Shown here piece after piece: positions 9,536 through 20,056 of a DNA stretch of 64,000 bases. The notes under the pieces were generated by a model. It did not search any database. It had not been told where the DNA came from and worked only from the letters and a program-made list of their open reading frames with translations. This stretch comes from Bradyrhizobium sp. WSM471. GTDB taxonomy: Bacteria; Pseudomonadota; Alphaproteobacteria; Rhizobiales; Xanthobacteraceae. The translations under genes were made by a program, and so were the position numbers. The stretch lies in assembly GCF_000244915.1 (NCBI RefSeq), contig NZ_CM001442.1:3782001-3846000 (forward strand). The letters run 5' to 3'. Positions within the stretch are counted from its first letter, which is position 1. Every line of letters starts with the position of its first letter.

Positions 9536-10225
9536 ATGGCCAAGGACACCACCGGCCGCTTGCACGTCCAGGTCAAGACCCACGGCAAGCGCAAATTGTC
9601 GTCGAAGCTCTGGCTGGAGCGGCAGCTCAACGACCCCTATGTGGTGAAGGCGAAGGCGCTGGGCTATCGCTCGCGCGCCGCCTTCAAGCTGCTCGAGATC
9701 GATGACAAATACCGGCTGCTGAAGCACGGCATGGCGGTGGTCGATCTCGGTGCGGCGCCGGGCGGCTGGAGCCAGATCGCCGCCAAGCGCGTCGGCTCGG
9801 TCGACGGCAAGGGCAAGGTCATCGCGATCGACCTGCTGGAAATCCCCGAGATTGCCGGCGTCGAGTTCGCGCAGCTCGACTTCATGGACAATGACGCGCC
9901 GGGCAAGCTCAAGGCCATGCTCGACGGCGGCGGTGCCGACGTCGTGATGTCCGACATGGCTGCCAACACGACCGGTCACCGCAAGACCGACCAGCTCCGC
10001 ATCGTCGGCCTGATCGAGACCGCCGCCGCGTTCGCCTGCGATGTGCTGAAGCCGGGCGGGACTTTCCTGGCGAAGGCGTTCCAGAGCGGCGCCGACGCCG
10101 AGTTGCTCGCTCAACTGAAGCGCGATTTCGCAACGGTGCGTCACGTCAAGCCGGCCGCGAGCCGTGCGGATTCCTCGGAGCGCTATGTGCTGGCGACGGG
10201 ATTTCGGGGCGGGGCGACGGAATAG
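9536..10225 (+). CDS. rlmE: 23S rRNA (uridine-2'-O)-methyltransferase RlmE
   Basis: SAM-dependent 2'-O-methyltransferase of the FtsJ/RrmJ family, which methylates a conserved A-loop uridine of 23S rRNA (U2552 in E. coli) during 50S maturation. Seen: a substrate-binding lysine context [11 protein letters not shown] (about residues 46-56), SAM motif [11 protein letters not shown] (70-80), catalytic Asp in [10 protein letters not shown] (140) and Lys in FLAKAFQ (about 183). 229 residues, slightly longer than E. coli RlmE because of a basic N-terminal tail. The start lies one base after the ppx stop (TGAGATG). Confidence 0.92.
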   Translation: MAKDTTGRLHVQVKTHGKRKLSSKLWLERQLNDPYVVKAKALGYRSRAAFKLLEIDDKYRLLKHGMAVVDLGAAPGGWSQIAAKRVGSVDGKGKVIAIDLLEIPEIAGVEFAQLDFMDNDAPGKLKAMLDGGGADVVMSDMAANTTGHRKTDQLRIVGLIETAAAFACDVLKPGGTFLAKAFQSGADAELLAQLKRDFATVRHVKPAASRADSSERYVLATGFRGGATE

Positions 10226-10235
10226 CAACAAACTC

Positions 10236-10322
10236 CGTCATTGCGAGGAGCTCTTGCGACGAAGCAACCCAGACTGTCTCCGCGGAGGGATTCTGGATTG
10301 CTTCGCTTCGCTCGCAATGACG
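10236..10322. repeat. Palindromic intergenic repeat, family B
   Basis: Perfect 12-base terminal arms CGTCATTGCGAG and CTCGCAATGACG enclose an imperfect hairpin containing GAAGCAACCCAGACTG and its partner TTCTGGATTGCTTCG. It lies between rlmE and the convergent MFS gene, where it may act as a bidirectional terminator. Elements of this kind are dispersed in many alphaproteobacterial genomes. Confidence 0.8.
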
Positions 10323-10329
10323 AGATGGG

Positions 10330-11820
10330 CTACCCCAGCCGCTGATCCCTCACGTCCTGCGTATCCTCGGTCGCCGCCTTGACGGCCGCCTTGGCCGCGC
10401 CCTTGCCAGCACCTTTGCGGCTCGCGATCTCCACCGCTTTGCGGCCGGAGACTTCGTGGCCGGCATCGGCGGGCATCTGCCAGAAGAACCAGCTCGACGC
10501 CGCCGAAGTCAGGGCGACCACGACGAAGGCCGGCGCGAACACGGTGGCGTTGAGCTCGCTGGCGTGGCTGAGCCACATCGTCGTCTCCACGGACGCGGCG
10601 CCGACGGCGACGCCGGCCGAGACCGCGAGCTGCTGGTTGACGCTGACGAGTGTGGTGGCGCGGCTCATCTGCGCGTGCTCGACCTCGGCATAGGCGACCG
10701 TATTGATCGCGGTGAACTCGAGCGAACGGAAGAAGCCGCCGACCACCAGGATGATCATGATGATCAGCAGCGGCGTCGTCACGGTGAAGAGCGCACAGGC
10801 GGCGAGGAAGACGGCACTGATGATTGCGTTCACCGTCATCAGGTTGCGGAAGCCGAAGGCGCGGATGATGCGTGCGGCCAGCGCCTTCATGCCCATGGCG
10901 CCGAGCGAGGAGCCAAACGTGACGAGGCCGGACTTGAACGGCGAGAGGCCGAAGCCGATCTGCATCAGCAGCGGCAACAGGAATGGCAGCGCGCCGATGC
11001 CGAGCCGGAACATGAAGCCGCCGAGAACGGCGGCGCGTAGCGTCGGCAGCCTCAGCAGCGTGAAGTCCAGCACCGGCGACCCCGTTCGCCGCGCGTGAAG
11101 GACATACAGCGTCATCGAGATCGATCCGCCGACGACCAGGGCGGCAACCGTGCTCCACGGCAGCAGATTGAGTCCGGCAACCGACAGCCCGAAGGCAATG
11201 CCGGCGAGCCCGAGGCCGGCGAGCACCATGCCGTAGAGGTCGAACGGCTCTCGTTCCTCGCTCTTGATGGGATCGATGAAGCGCAAGGCCATGAAGATGC
11301 CGAGCAGCCCGATCGGGATGTTGATCAGGAAGATCCAGTGCCACGACGCATAGGTGGTGATGAAGCCGCCGAGCGGCGGCCCGATCACGGGGCCGATCAG
11401 GGCAGGGACCGTCACCCACGCCATGGCATTGACCAGCGCACTCTTGTCGACCGACCGCAACAGCACGAGCCGCCCGACCGGCGTCATCATCGCCCCGCCC
11501 ATGCCTTGCAGAATGCGCGCGAAGACGAAATCGGTGACCGATGTCGAGAGCGCGCAGCCGACAGAGCCGACCATGAAGACGCCGACGGCAATCGCAAACA
11601 CCATGCGCGCGCCGAACCGGTCGGCGGTCCAGCCGCTCGCCGGGATGAACACCGCAAGCGACAGCAGATAGGAGGTGATCGCGAGCTTGAGCGTCAGTGG
11701 GCTGGTGCCGATGTCGGCCGCAATCGCGGGCAGCGACGTGGCGATCACCGTCGAGTCCATGTTCTCCATGAAGAGAGCAGTGGCCACGATCAGCGGGATG
11801 ACGCGTTGCTTGTCGACCAT
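10330..11820 (-). CDS. DHA2-family MFS drug exporter (EmrB/QacA type)
   Basis: Inner-membrane proton-coupled efflux protein of 496 residues with about 14 hydrophobic segments. Motif D1-like LFMENMDSTVIATSLPAI in TM1 and motif A GWTADRFGARMVF after TM2 are typical of the DHA2 (EmrB/QacA) drug:H+ antiporters; GPVIGPPLGGFI resembles the antiporter motif C. The tail is soluble and Lys/Ala-rich (GAGKGAAKAAVKAA). No EmrA-like adaptor or adjacent regulator is visible, so the substrate is unknown. Confidence 0.88.
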   Translation of the reverse strand: MVDKQRVIPLIVATALFMENMDSTVIATSLPAIAADIGTSPLTLKLAITSYLLSLAVFIPASGWTADRFGARMVFAIAVGVFMVGSVGCALSTSVTDFVFARILQGMGGAMMTPVGRLVLLRSVDKSALVNAMAWVTVPALIGPVIGPPLGGFITTYASWHWIFLINIPIGLLGIFMALRFIDPIKSEEREPFDLYGMVLAGLGLAGIAFGLSVAGLNLLPWSTVAALVVGGSISMTLYVLHARRTGSPVLDFTLLRLPTLRAAVLGGFMFRLGIGALPFLLPLLMQIGFGLSPFKSGLVTFGSSLGAMGMKALAARIIRAFGFRNLMTVNAIISAVFLAACALFTVTTPLLIIMIILVVGGFFRSLEFTAINTVAYAEVEHAQMSRATTLVSVNQQLAVSAGVAVGAASVETTMWLSHASELNATVFAPAFVVVALTSAASSWFFWQMPADAGHEVSGRKAVEIASRKGAGKGAAKAAVKAATEDTQDVRDQRLG

Positions 11821-11981
11821 GACGGATTGGCAATGAAAATCGGAAGGAAGGGCGAGAATTGCGGCTTATCACCGCCACGGGGCCGCGACCATGGCGGATC
11901 GACGCATGGCACCTAAATTCTCTGCGAGGGCGACGGTGGGCGCCGGGACGCGTGACGTGCTCGCTGCGGCGCCCGATGGGA

Positions 11982-12374
11982 CTACACCAGTTGGATCTGC
12001 GCGTGATGTCCGGGAGCCGCGGCCAAGCGTCTGTCGCGCGTCAGCAGTGGTGTATCGAGCGCCTCGGCCAGCGCGACATAGGTGGCGTCATATGCAGTCA
12101 GATTGTTCCGTAACTCCCATATGCGCGGCAGAAGGAAATCGTGGGGGTATCGCCGCAGGGACAGGTCCGCCAAGTCGGCGAGGGCCATACGCCCACGCTC
12201 GACGTTGATCTCCCTGTTGGCGGCATAGCGCTGGATCACTTGGGCGACCTCGACGTCGAGCAAATGAGGGGCGTGCAGTGTTTGATGAGGGGCGAACAGC
12301 CGCTGTTCCACCGTTGCCGCTGCGGGCGTCCGTAGAAGGACTTCAAGCAGGGCCGAGGCATCGACGACAATCAC
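11982..12374 (-). CDS. vapC: PIN-domain ribonuclease toxin (VapC/FitB type)
   Basis: Toxin of a type II toxin-antitoxin pair, expected to cleave RNA when free of antitoxin. 130 residues with the PIN acidic set: Asp in MIVVDASALLEVLL, Glu in LLDVEVAQVI, Asp in AYDATYVALAEALD and Asp in LLTRDRRLA. Its ATG overlaps the antitoxin stop by four bases (ATGA), giving translational coupling with antitoxin first. Confidence 0.9.
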   Translation of the reverse strand: MIVVDASALLEVLLRTPAAATVEQRLFAPHQTLHAPHLLDVEVAQVIQRYAANREINVERGRMALADLADLSLRRYPHDFLLPRIWELRNNLTAYDATYVALAEALDTPLLTRDRRLAAAPGHHAQIQLV

Positions 12375-12601
12375 GCGCGATCACGCTCCGCGCGAACCGC
12401 TTCAGCCGGGGCGATCGAGGGCATGGTTTCGGTGCGGCTGCGCAACCGCGCCCGCAACTCGTCGAGCGTCGGCCGTTCCGCCACCTGCCGAATTTCGCTG
12501 AGCAGATAGTCCGACAGCGACATGCCTGCCAGCGCAGCCCGCGACTTCAGCCGACGATGCAAGGCGTCCGGGACGTTGCGGATCTGAATCATCGTTGTCA
12601 T
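12371..12601 (-). CDS. vapB: FitA/VapB-like ribbon-helix-helix antitoxin
   Basis: Small antitoxin (about 76 residues) that should bind both its own promoter and the PIN toxin encoded next to it. The N-terminus MIQIRNVPDALHRRLKSRA plus AGMSLSDYLLSEIRQ is the FitA-type RHH DNA-binding fold; the tail TLDELRARLRSRTE is the likely toxin-binding arm. I took the ATG at 12601 (MTTMIQIRN); the longer frame to 12631 adds Cys-rich residues that do not fit. The 260-base space to guaB should hold the autoregulated promoter. Confidence 0.85.
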   Translation of the reverse strand: MTTMIQIRNVPDALHRRLKSRAALAGMSLSDYLLSEIRQVAERPTLDELRARLRSRTETMPSIAPAEAVRAERDRA

Positions 12602-12729
12602 GCGATCAGCATAGAAACATGTGCTGCACATGTCAAAGTGTCTCAGCCCAGCTTCTCAGCGCCTTTTGATCCGCGGCGAATTTGCCAAAGTACCTGTGCA
12701 TGGCTGGCCGGCGGTCCGATTTGCTTTGA

Positions 12730-14355
<1,626 letters not shown>

Positions 14356-14370
14356 GCGCTCCACATTCCG

Positions 14371-14403
14371 CTGTCATGCCCTGGCTCGACCGGGGCATGA
14401 CAG
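14371..14403. repeat. Short family A palindrome, possible terminator of guaB
   Basis: Inverted repeat with arms CTGTCATGCCC and GGGGCATGACAG around TGGCTCGACC. It shares its termini with the longer family A elements but lacks their middle. It lies 15 bases after the guaB stop and may serve as its terminator, although no T-run follows. Confidence 0.65.
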
Positions 14404-14475
14404 CGCCTGTTGGGTTTGCTTCATTCCCATCCACCTCCTAAATGATTGCGACAAAGCAATCTGGAGGAAGCCATC

Positions 14476-15498
14476 ATGTCCCAAGGCAAACGCATCGTTC
14501 TCGCCGCGCGTCCCGTCGGCGAGCCAAAGCCGTCCGATTTCCGCATCGAGGAATTCGCCGTGCCGACGCCTGCCGCAGGTGAAGTCCTGCTGCGCACCAT
14601 CTGGCTCTCGCTCGATCCCTATATGCGCGGGCGCATGAGCGACGGTCCGTCCTACGCGACGCCGGTGCCCGTCGGTGGCGTGATGGAAGCCGGTACGGTC
14701 TGCGAGGTCGCAGCCTCCAACAATCCGAACTTCGCCAAGGGCGACATCGTGCTCTCGCGCGCGGGCTGGCAGACGCATGCGATCTCCGACGGCAAGGGGC
14801 TGAACAAGATCGACCCGAAGCTCGCGCCGATCTCGACGGCTATCGGCGTGCTCGGCATGCCCGGCATGACCGCCTACACGGGCCTGCTCGATATCGGCAA
14901 GCCGCAGCAAGGCGAGACCGTCGTCGTCGCCGGCGCCTCCGGCGCGGTCGGTTCGGCCGTGGGACAGATCGCGAAGATCAAGGGCGCACGCGCGGTTGGA
15001 ATCGCCGGCGGCAAGGACAAATGCGATTACGTCGTGAAGGAGCTCGGCTTCGATGCCTGCATCGATCACCGCGATCCCGATCTCGCGGCGAAGCTGAAGG
15101 ACGCCTGCCCGAAGGGCATCGACGTCTATTTCGAGAATGTCGGCGGCGCCGTGTTCGAGGCGGTGTTCCCGCTGCTCAACGCGTTTGCGCGCGTACCGGT
15201 CTGCGGCCTCATCGCCCACTACAACGACACTGAAGCGAAGCCGCCGAAATGGGCCGCCAGCATGATGCGCGCGACCCTGACCAAGCGGCTGACCTTCCGC
15301 GGCTTCATCGTCTCCGACTTCGCCTCCCGCCATGGCGACTTCCTGCGCGACATGTCCGGCTGGGTCCGCGAGGGCAAGGTCAAGTACAAGGAGTTCGTCA
15401 CCGAGGGCCTGGAGAGCGCGCCCGAGGCCTTCATGGGGCTTCTGAAGGGGGCCAATTTCGGGAAGCAGCTGGTGCGGGTCGGGCCGGACAAAGCTTGA
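14476..15498 (+). CDS. Zinc-independent MDR-family NADP-dependent oxidoreductase (CurA/LTB4DH-like)
   Basis: Cytosolic medium-chain reductase of the leukotriene-B4-dehydrogenase/CurA group, which reduces double bonds of enones with NADPH. Family N-terminus GEPKPSDFRIEEFAVP and SLDPYMRGRMSD, then the Rossmann motif VVAGASGAVGSAVGQIAKI (about residue 150) and the ICGLIAHYN-like segment PVCGLIAHYND. It has no zinc ligands. 340 residues; start at ATG 14476 behind CTGGAGGAAG. The natural substrate is unknown. Confidence 0.9.
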   Translation: MSQGKRIVLAARPVGEPKPSDFRIEEFAVPTPAAGEVLLRTIWLSLDPYMRGRMSDGPSYATPVPVGGVMEAGTVCEVAASNNPNFAKGDIVLSRAGWQTHAISDGKGLNKIDPKLAPISTAIGVLGMPGMTAYTGLLDIGKPQQGETVVVAGASGAVGSAVGQIAKIKGARAVGIAGGKDKCDYVVKELGFDACIDHRDPDLAAKLKDACPKGIDVYFENVGGAVFEAVFPLLNAFARVPVCGLIAHYNDTEAKPPKWAASMMRATLTKRLTFRGFIVSDFASRHGDFLRDMSGWVREGKVKYKEFVTEGLESAPEAFMGLLKGANFGKQLVRVGPDKA

Positions 15499-15650
15499 TC
15501 CGCCGCGCTCGGCCCCCCCCTCTGAGGGTCGAGTATGATTAACAAAGAGTGACCGATCGGCCACACCCGCCCGTAAAAACCGCAGGTGTGACCCTCGGTT
15601 CATTGACGGGCAGGCGAAGGCATTGAATCATTGCGCATATTTCAGGTGCG

Positions 15651-15950
15651 ATGATGTTAGAGCTTGTTGTTTTCTGCGTAATCCTGCTGGCCGCCGGTTA
15701 TTGGGCGACGATGTTTGTCATGGGCCGTCGCGACGACGTCATCCATGGCAAGTTCGTTCATACCGAGGACGCCAGCGCGTTGGCGCAATCCGCGATGCCC
15801 ACGCCCATGCCGCCATTCCCCAAGCGCCCGGTCAAAGCCGCGCGGCCTGTCAATGTTCCGCCCGCCAACACCGGGGCCAAGCCGGTGGACAGCGACGCGC
15901 TGCAGTCCTTGCTTGCCGCGATCCAGCAGGATCTCAAAAGCGTAGCTTGA
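15651..15950 (+). CDS. Hypothetical single-pass membrane protein
   Basis: About 99 residues. A hydrophobic N-terminal segment LELVVFCVILLAAGYWATMFV is followed by a Pro/Ala/Lys-rich soluble region (TPMPPFPKRPVKAAR) and a short helix-like tail (DALQSLLAAIQQDLKSVA). This suggests an inner-membrane anchor with a cytoplasmic or periplasmic tail. I recognise no family. The start could be the first or second ATG of ATGATG at 15651. Confidence 0.6.
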   Translation: MMLELVVFCVILLAAGYWATMFVMGRRDDVIHGKFVHTEDASALAQSAMPTPMPPFPKRPVKAARPVNVPPANTGAKPVDSDALQSLLAAIQQDLKSVA

Positions 15951-15966
15951 GCAGCGATGGGCAGCG

Positions 15967-16809
15967 CTAATGCTCGCCGCCCATCTGGGCGAGCAGCTCC
16001 TCGATATCAATATCGACCTGGCCGGCGGCCCTGACGTGGCGAACCTCGAAGCCGTCGGGCTGGAAGCGGTACTCCACAAGGCCGACCTCCTTGATCGCGA
16101 TCCGGTCCTGGCGCGCATCGTTGATCTTGAAGCCGGCCGACGGCGCCCAGACGTGGCGGGTGTGGCGCCAGGTGAAGTCGCGCCGCTGGTGCACGTGACC
16201 ACTGGCGATGATGCGCAGGTCGACATGTGCAAACATCTCGATCAGCCGCGCGCGGGCCGGCTGCGGCACGTAGCGGATCGACGTCTCCGGCGTCTCGGGG
16301 TCGTCGGGCCCGTTGAGAAATACCGGCTTGTGCACGAACAGCGCGATCGGCTTGCCGTTCGCGCGCGAAACTTCCGAGGCGAGCCAATCGAACTGCTCGG
16401 CCTCGAAGGCGAGCCCTGAATTCATCACCAGCGAGTTGAGGCCGATGAAGCACCAGCCCGCGGCCTCGAACGACCAATGGTCCTCGCCGATGATCTCGCG
16501 GAATTGCTGGCGATGGGCTTCCGCGACCGGCGGCTTCGGCGCAGGGCCGATCGCGGTCGGATTGTCGCCGATGTCGTGATTGCCGGGGATGTAGCGGCAG
16601 GCGACGGGCAGGGCATCGTGCAGGCCCTTGGCGAATTCGACATCGTCGCGACTGGTCGGCCCGTCGAACGAGACGTCGCCGGTGTTGACGACGAGATCGG
16701 GCCTATCGGTGTCGATATGCGCGCTCAGCGCCTGGAAGTTGGCGATCAGGCCGGGGAAGCGCCGGCCAAGATGGGTGTCGGAGATCTGCGTCAGGCGAAA
16801 TACGGACAT
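15967..16809 (-). CDS. Calcineurin-like metallophosphoesterase (Icc/CpdA type)
   Basis: Binuclear-metal phosphoesterase of 280 residues with all blocks of the family: ISDTHLG (residues 8-14), NTGDVS (42-47), GNHD (about 75-78), and GHVH near residue 205. The arrangement resembles cyclic-nucleotide phosphodiesterase CpdA/Icc, but the true substrate cannot be read from sequence. Transcribed leftward and convergent with the small membrane protein gene. Confidence 0.9.
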   Translation of the reverse strand: MSVFRLTQISDTHLGRRFPGLIANFQALSAHIDTDRPDLVVNTGDVSFDGPTSRDDVEFAKGLHDALPVACRYIPGNHDIGDNPTAIGPAPKPPVAEAHRQQFREIIGEDHWSFEAAGWCFIGLNSLVMNSGLAFEAEQFDWLASEVSRANGKPIALFVHKPVFLNGPDDPETPETSIRYVPQPARARLIEMFAHVDLRIIASGHVHQRRDFTWRHTRHVWAPSAGFKINDARQDRIAIKEVGLVEYRFQPDGFEVRHVRAAGQVDIDIEELLAQMGGEH

Positions 16810-16879
16810 GGATTGATCATAGGCGCCGCCCGACGTCGGAACGATGACGGCGCACCCACGGTCAGCGATCGAACAATGT

Positions 16880-17539
16880 TTAAAGCACGCGATAGCGGAT
16901 CATGTAGGCGTCCTGCGGCGCGGCGGGGCTCGCCAGCGGCGAGGCGATGCGGTCGGCGAGGTGCCAAGGGCCGAACTGAGGGCCGAACTGAGCGCCGGGC
17001 TGTTCGGAGCGATGCGGCTCGGCCGGCAGGCGGAGGCGAAATTCGAAAGTGCCCTTGCCGGGCAGGTTCACGACCAGCATGCGGTCCGCGGTGCGGTGGT
17101 TGAGTGCCACCGCGCCGCGCAGCACGGAGCGGCCATCACCGAGCTCCCGCACGCCGTCAATCAGTGCCAACGTCTGGTTACGGTCGGTATGCAGCTCGAT
17201 CTGGGTGTCGGACGACGCCGCCAAGGTCTCCCTGGGCATGCGGATCTCGAACTCGACCGCGGGTTTCGAGGGATTGAGGCCGAGATAGGCCAGCGCGGCA
17301 TGGCGCATGTCGTAGGCGGCAAAAGCGAACAGAGCGAGGGCGGCGAGCGCAGCGAGGCCATGCCTGAGGACATCGCGCCAGGTCCGATAGCTCATTCGGA
17401 AGTAGACCGTCATTGCCAGCGCCACCGCAAGCGCCGTCGCGATGCCTGCCAGCGCCGACATCAGGATGCCGAACTGGCCGTCGGCGGACTCGGTCAACGC
17501 GCCGGTCAGGCTGGCGATCTGGCTGAAGAGGGTGTTCAT
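16880..17539 (-). CDS. Hypothetical membrane-anchored protein
   Basis: About 219 residues with two N-terminal membrane segments (FGILMSALAGIATALAVALA and LAALAALALFAFAAYDM) and a C-terminal soluble region that reads as beta-rich (PAVEFEIRMPRETLAASSD, ADRMLVVNLPGKGTFEFRL). The pattern resembles FixH-like or periplasmic-domain proteins, but I cannot name a family. A perfect 12-base tandem repeat (16968-16979 and 16980-16991) adds an in-frame QFGPQFGP. The start is ATG 17539; the longer frame to 17566 is possible. Confidence 0.65.
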   Translation of the reverse strand: MNTLFSQIASLTGALTESADGQFGILMSALAGIATALAVALAMTVYFRMSYRTWRDVLRHGLAALAALALFAFAAYDMRHAALAYLGLNPSKPAVEFEIRMPRETLAASSDTQIELHTDRNQTLALIDGVRELGDGRSVLRGAVALNHRTADRMLVVNLPGKGTFEFRLRLPAEPHRSEQPGAQFGPQFGPWHLADRIASPLASPAAPQDAYMIRYRVL

Positions 17540-17707
17540 GGCGGTCTCTCGCCTTGCGCGCCCCAAGGGGCAATATCGCTTTAGCTGTCGGCAGTTGGTC
17601 GCCTCATCGGGAACGCCGGTTCAACTGGTTGATTGTCAGGAGCAGCGGTGACCGCTAATGGACGCTAGCTGTGGCTTCCGCCCGATGGGAAATCCCGGGA
17701 AATTTCG

Positions 17708-18130
17708 ATGTCCGTTCAAATGGTTTTGCTGCCGGTCTTCGTGCAGGTCGGTCTCACCTTCGCGCTCCTGATCGCCATGGCGATGGGACGCCGGCGCGCG
17801 CTCGTCTCCGGCGAGACCAAGAGCCGTGACATTGCGCTCGGCGAGCCCAACTGGCCCAAGGGCGCCACACAAATCGCCAATTGCTACCGCAACCAGTTCG
17901 AACTGCCGGTGCTGTTCTACGCCCTGATCGCGCTGGCGCTCCCGTTGCGCCATGCCGATCTGTTCATCGTGCTGATGTCCTGGGTGTTCGTGGTGACGCG
18001 CTTCGTCCATGCCGGAATTTTCGTCTCCTCCAACAATCTCGGCCGCCGCTCCACGATCTGGCTCGCCGGCGTGCTCGTCCTGCTCGCGATGTGGATCTAC
18101 TTCGCGTTGAAAATGCTGTTGCTGATCTAG
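17708..18130 (+). CDS. MAPEG-family membrane protein
   Basis: 140-residue protein with four hydrophobic segments typical of the MAPEG (membrane-associated eicosanoid/glutathione metabolism) family. The segment NCYRNQFELPVLFYALIALA contains the conserved N-x-x-E-x-x-P-like signature (NQFELPVLFY), followed by FVVTRFVHAGIF. Bacterial members are poorly characterised. A second MAPEG gene lies at 33492-33896. Confidence 0.85.
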   Translation: MSVQMVLLPVFVQVGLTFALLIAMAMGRRRALVSGETKSRDIALGEPNWPKGATQIANCYRNQFELPVLFYALIALALPLRHADLFIVLMSWVFVVTRFVHAGIFVSSNNLGRRSTIWLAGVLVLLAMWIYFALKMLLLI

Positions 18131-18164
18131 CCGCTACTCGCCGATCCTGATCTGAAAGATTCAA

Positions 18165-19463
18165 ATGACTCCCGCTGCCCGGCTGTCCGCAGCCATCGAA
18201 CTGATCGACACCATCGAGAAAGACCGCGTGCCCGCGGCCAAGGCGCTGAAGGAGTGGGGCACCGCGCACCGCTTCGCCGGCTCGGGCGACCGCGCCGCCA
18301 TTGCCGGCCTCGTCTGGGACGTGCTGCGCCGCTACGCCTCGAGCGCGTATCTGATGGATTCGGACACCGCGCGTGCGCGGCTGATCGGCATGCTTCGCCT
18401 CGAGCGCAACATGGACACGGCCACAATGGCCGCGCTGTTCGATGGCAGCCGCTTTGCCCCCGCGCCGTTGACCGAGGCCGAGCAGGCCGCGCTCGCCTCG
18501 CGGTCCCTTGAGAATGCCCCGGCCGCGACCGCCGGCGACTATCCGGAATGGCTGGATCCTTATTTGGCAAAAGCGTTCGGCGACGAGCGCGTTGCGGAGG
18601 CGGCCGCGATGGCGAGCCGGGCGCCGCTCGACCTGCGCGTCAACACGCTAAAGTCCAATCGCGACAAGGCGCTGGCGGCGCTTGCTCATCTTCATGCGAA
18701 ACCGACGCGGTGGTCCGCAACCGGCCTGCGCATCGAGCTTTCGGCCGATGCGCGCAACCCCGGTATCCAGGCCGAAGAGGACTTCATCAAGGGCGCCATT
18801 GAAGTGCAGGATGAGGGGTCGCAGCTTGCGGCTGCCTTGACCGCGGCAAAACCGGGCGAGCAGGTGATCGATCTCTGTGCGGGAGCCGGCGGCAAGACGC
18901 TGGCGCTCGCCGCGATGATGCAGGGCAAGGGCCGGCTGATCGCGACCGACAGCGACAAGCGGCAGCTCGCGCCCATCCACGAACGCCTGTCGCGCGCCGG
19001 CGTCCACAATGCCGATGTGCGCACGCCCAAGGGCGAGGCCGATCCGCTGGCCGAGATCAGCGCCACCGCCGACCTCGTCGTGATCGACGCGCCCTGCACG
19101 GGAACCGGAACCTGGCGCCGCAACCCCGATGCCAAATGGCGCATGCGCCCGGGCGCGCTCGAGATCCGCTTGCGGGACCAGGCTGCGGTGCTCGATCGCG
19201 CGGTTCCGCTGGTCAAGGCCGGCGGCCGCATCGCCTATATCACTTGCTCGGTACTTTCAGAGGAGAACGGCGAGCAGGTGAGGGCGTTCACCGCCCGCCA
19301 TCCCGAGTTCGCGGTGGTGCCGCCCGAGCAGACCGCGAGCGTGCTCTGGGATAAGGCGGAGGAGTTTGCACAAACCGCGCTGCGATCCGCCGAAGGCTGG
19401 CTGATGACGCCGCGGCGGACGGGGACGGACGGGTTCTTCGTCTCGGTGCTGAAGAAATCGTAG
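18165..19463 (+). CDS. RsmB-like RNA (cytosine-5)-methyltransferase
   Basis: SAM-dependent m5C RNA methyltransferase of the NOL1/NOP2/Fmu family, 432 residues. The N-terminal helical region (RLSAAIELIDTI) resembles the NusB-like or PUA-like domain of RsmB. The catalytic core shows DLCAGAGGKTLALAA (SAM), VIDAPCTGTGTWRRNPD (motif IV with PC) and YITCSVLSEENGEQV (motif VI, catalytic Cys in TCS). The likely target is a cytosine of 16S rRNA, but other family members modify tRNA or 23S rRNA. A strong terminator follows. Confidence 0.88.
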   Translation: MTPAARLSAAIELIDTIEKDRVPAAKALKEWGTAHRFAGSGDRAAIAGLVWDVLRRYASSAYLMDSDTARARLIGMLRLERNMDTATMAALFDGSRFAPAPLTEAEQAALASRSLENAPAATAGDYPEWLDPYLAKAFGDERVAEAAAMASRAPLDLRVNTLKSNRDKALAALAHLHAKPTRWSATGLRIELSADARNPGIQAEEDFIKGAIEVQDEGSQLAAALTAAKPGEQVIDLCAGAGGKTLALAAMMQGKGRLIATDSDKRQLAPIHERLSRAGVHNADVRTPKGEADPLAEISATADLVVIDAPCTGTGTWRRNPDAKWRMRPGALEIRLRDQAAVLDRAVPLVKAGGRIAYITCSVLSEENGEQVRAFTARHPEFAVVPPEQTASVLWDKAEEFAQTALRSAEGWLMTPRRTGTDGFFVSVLKKS

Positions 19464-19501
19464 CGTCATCGCCGCTCTTGGCGGGTGCGGCGGCCCCAAA
19501 C

Positions 19502-19540
19502 AAAAACCCCGCGAACCGGAACCCGGTCGCGGGGTTTTCT
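19502..19540. terminator. Bidirectional rho-independent terminator
   Basis: Perfect 12-base arms AAAACCCCGCGA (19503-19514) and TCGCGGGGTTTT (19527-19538) with an inner ACCGG/CCGGT stem. The flanking A-run and T-run make it work in both directions, closing the methyltransferase gene and the convergent cold-shock gene. Confidence 0.9.
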
Positions 19541-19588
19541 AACTTGACGTTCTGCCGGTACGTCCGTGGTCAGAACGGTGCGCGGGCT

Positions 19589-19798
19589 TTAGCCGACGCG
19601 GAGATTGTCGGCCGAGGACTTGCCGCTGCGACGATCGGCGACGATGTCGAACGAGACCTTCTGACCTTCGTTGAGGGTCGAGAGGCCGGCGCGCTCGACG
19701 GCGCTGATGTGCACGAACACGTCCTTGTCGCCGTCATCCGGCTGAATGAAACCAAAACCCTTTTGATTGTTGAACCACTTCACGGTGCCCATAGCCAT
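19589..19798 (-). CDS. cspA: Cold-shock domain protein (CspA family)
   Basis: 69-residue single CSD protein that binds single-stranded RNA/DNA and acts as an RNA chaperone. Core [16 protein letters not shown] contains RNP1 (KGFGFI) and VFVHI is RNP2. The start is either the first ATG (MAMGTVKW) or the second (MGTVKW). The ribosome-binding site is AAAGGAAATTCCC on the minus strand. The about 250-base gap upstream is compatible with the long structured leader typical of csp mRNAs. Confidence 0.95.
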   Translation of the reverse strand: MAMGTVKWFNNQKGFGFIQPDDGDKDVFVHISAVERAGLSTLNEGQKVSFDIVADRRSGKSSADNLRVG

Positions 19799-20056
19799 GG
19801 GAATTTCCTTTGCTTAAGAAGTTAACACGCGGACCGGTACGCACTATTGCGCCCATAGTCCTGATCAGTCGATGTTGGAGAAATCATCTGAAGCGTGCGC
19901 GCCCGTCAGCAACGAAGCGAAGCGGCCCAGTCGTTCGGCCAAGTATCGATGATCACAATATAGCGAGATTTTGGGGCCACTTCAAGGCACCACCCGTCGC
20001 TCGGGATGTGGCCGAATTTTGCTATTTTGCGGTGCAAATTAACCCTCCCGGGCGCC
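19799..20056 (-). promoter_or_regulatory. Leader and promoter region of cspA
   Basis: About 258 bases without a credible gene, upstream of the leftward cspA. Visibly more A/T-rich patches (TTTTGCTATTTTGCGG near 20020, ACAATATAGCGAGATTTT near 19955) are candidates for promoter elements. A long 5' untranslated leader is expected for a cold-shock gene but cannot be proven here. Confidence 0.4.
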
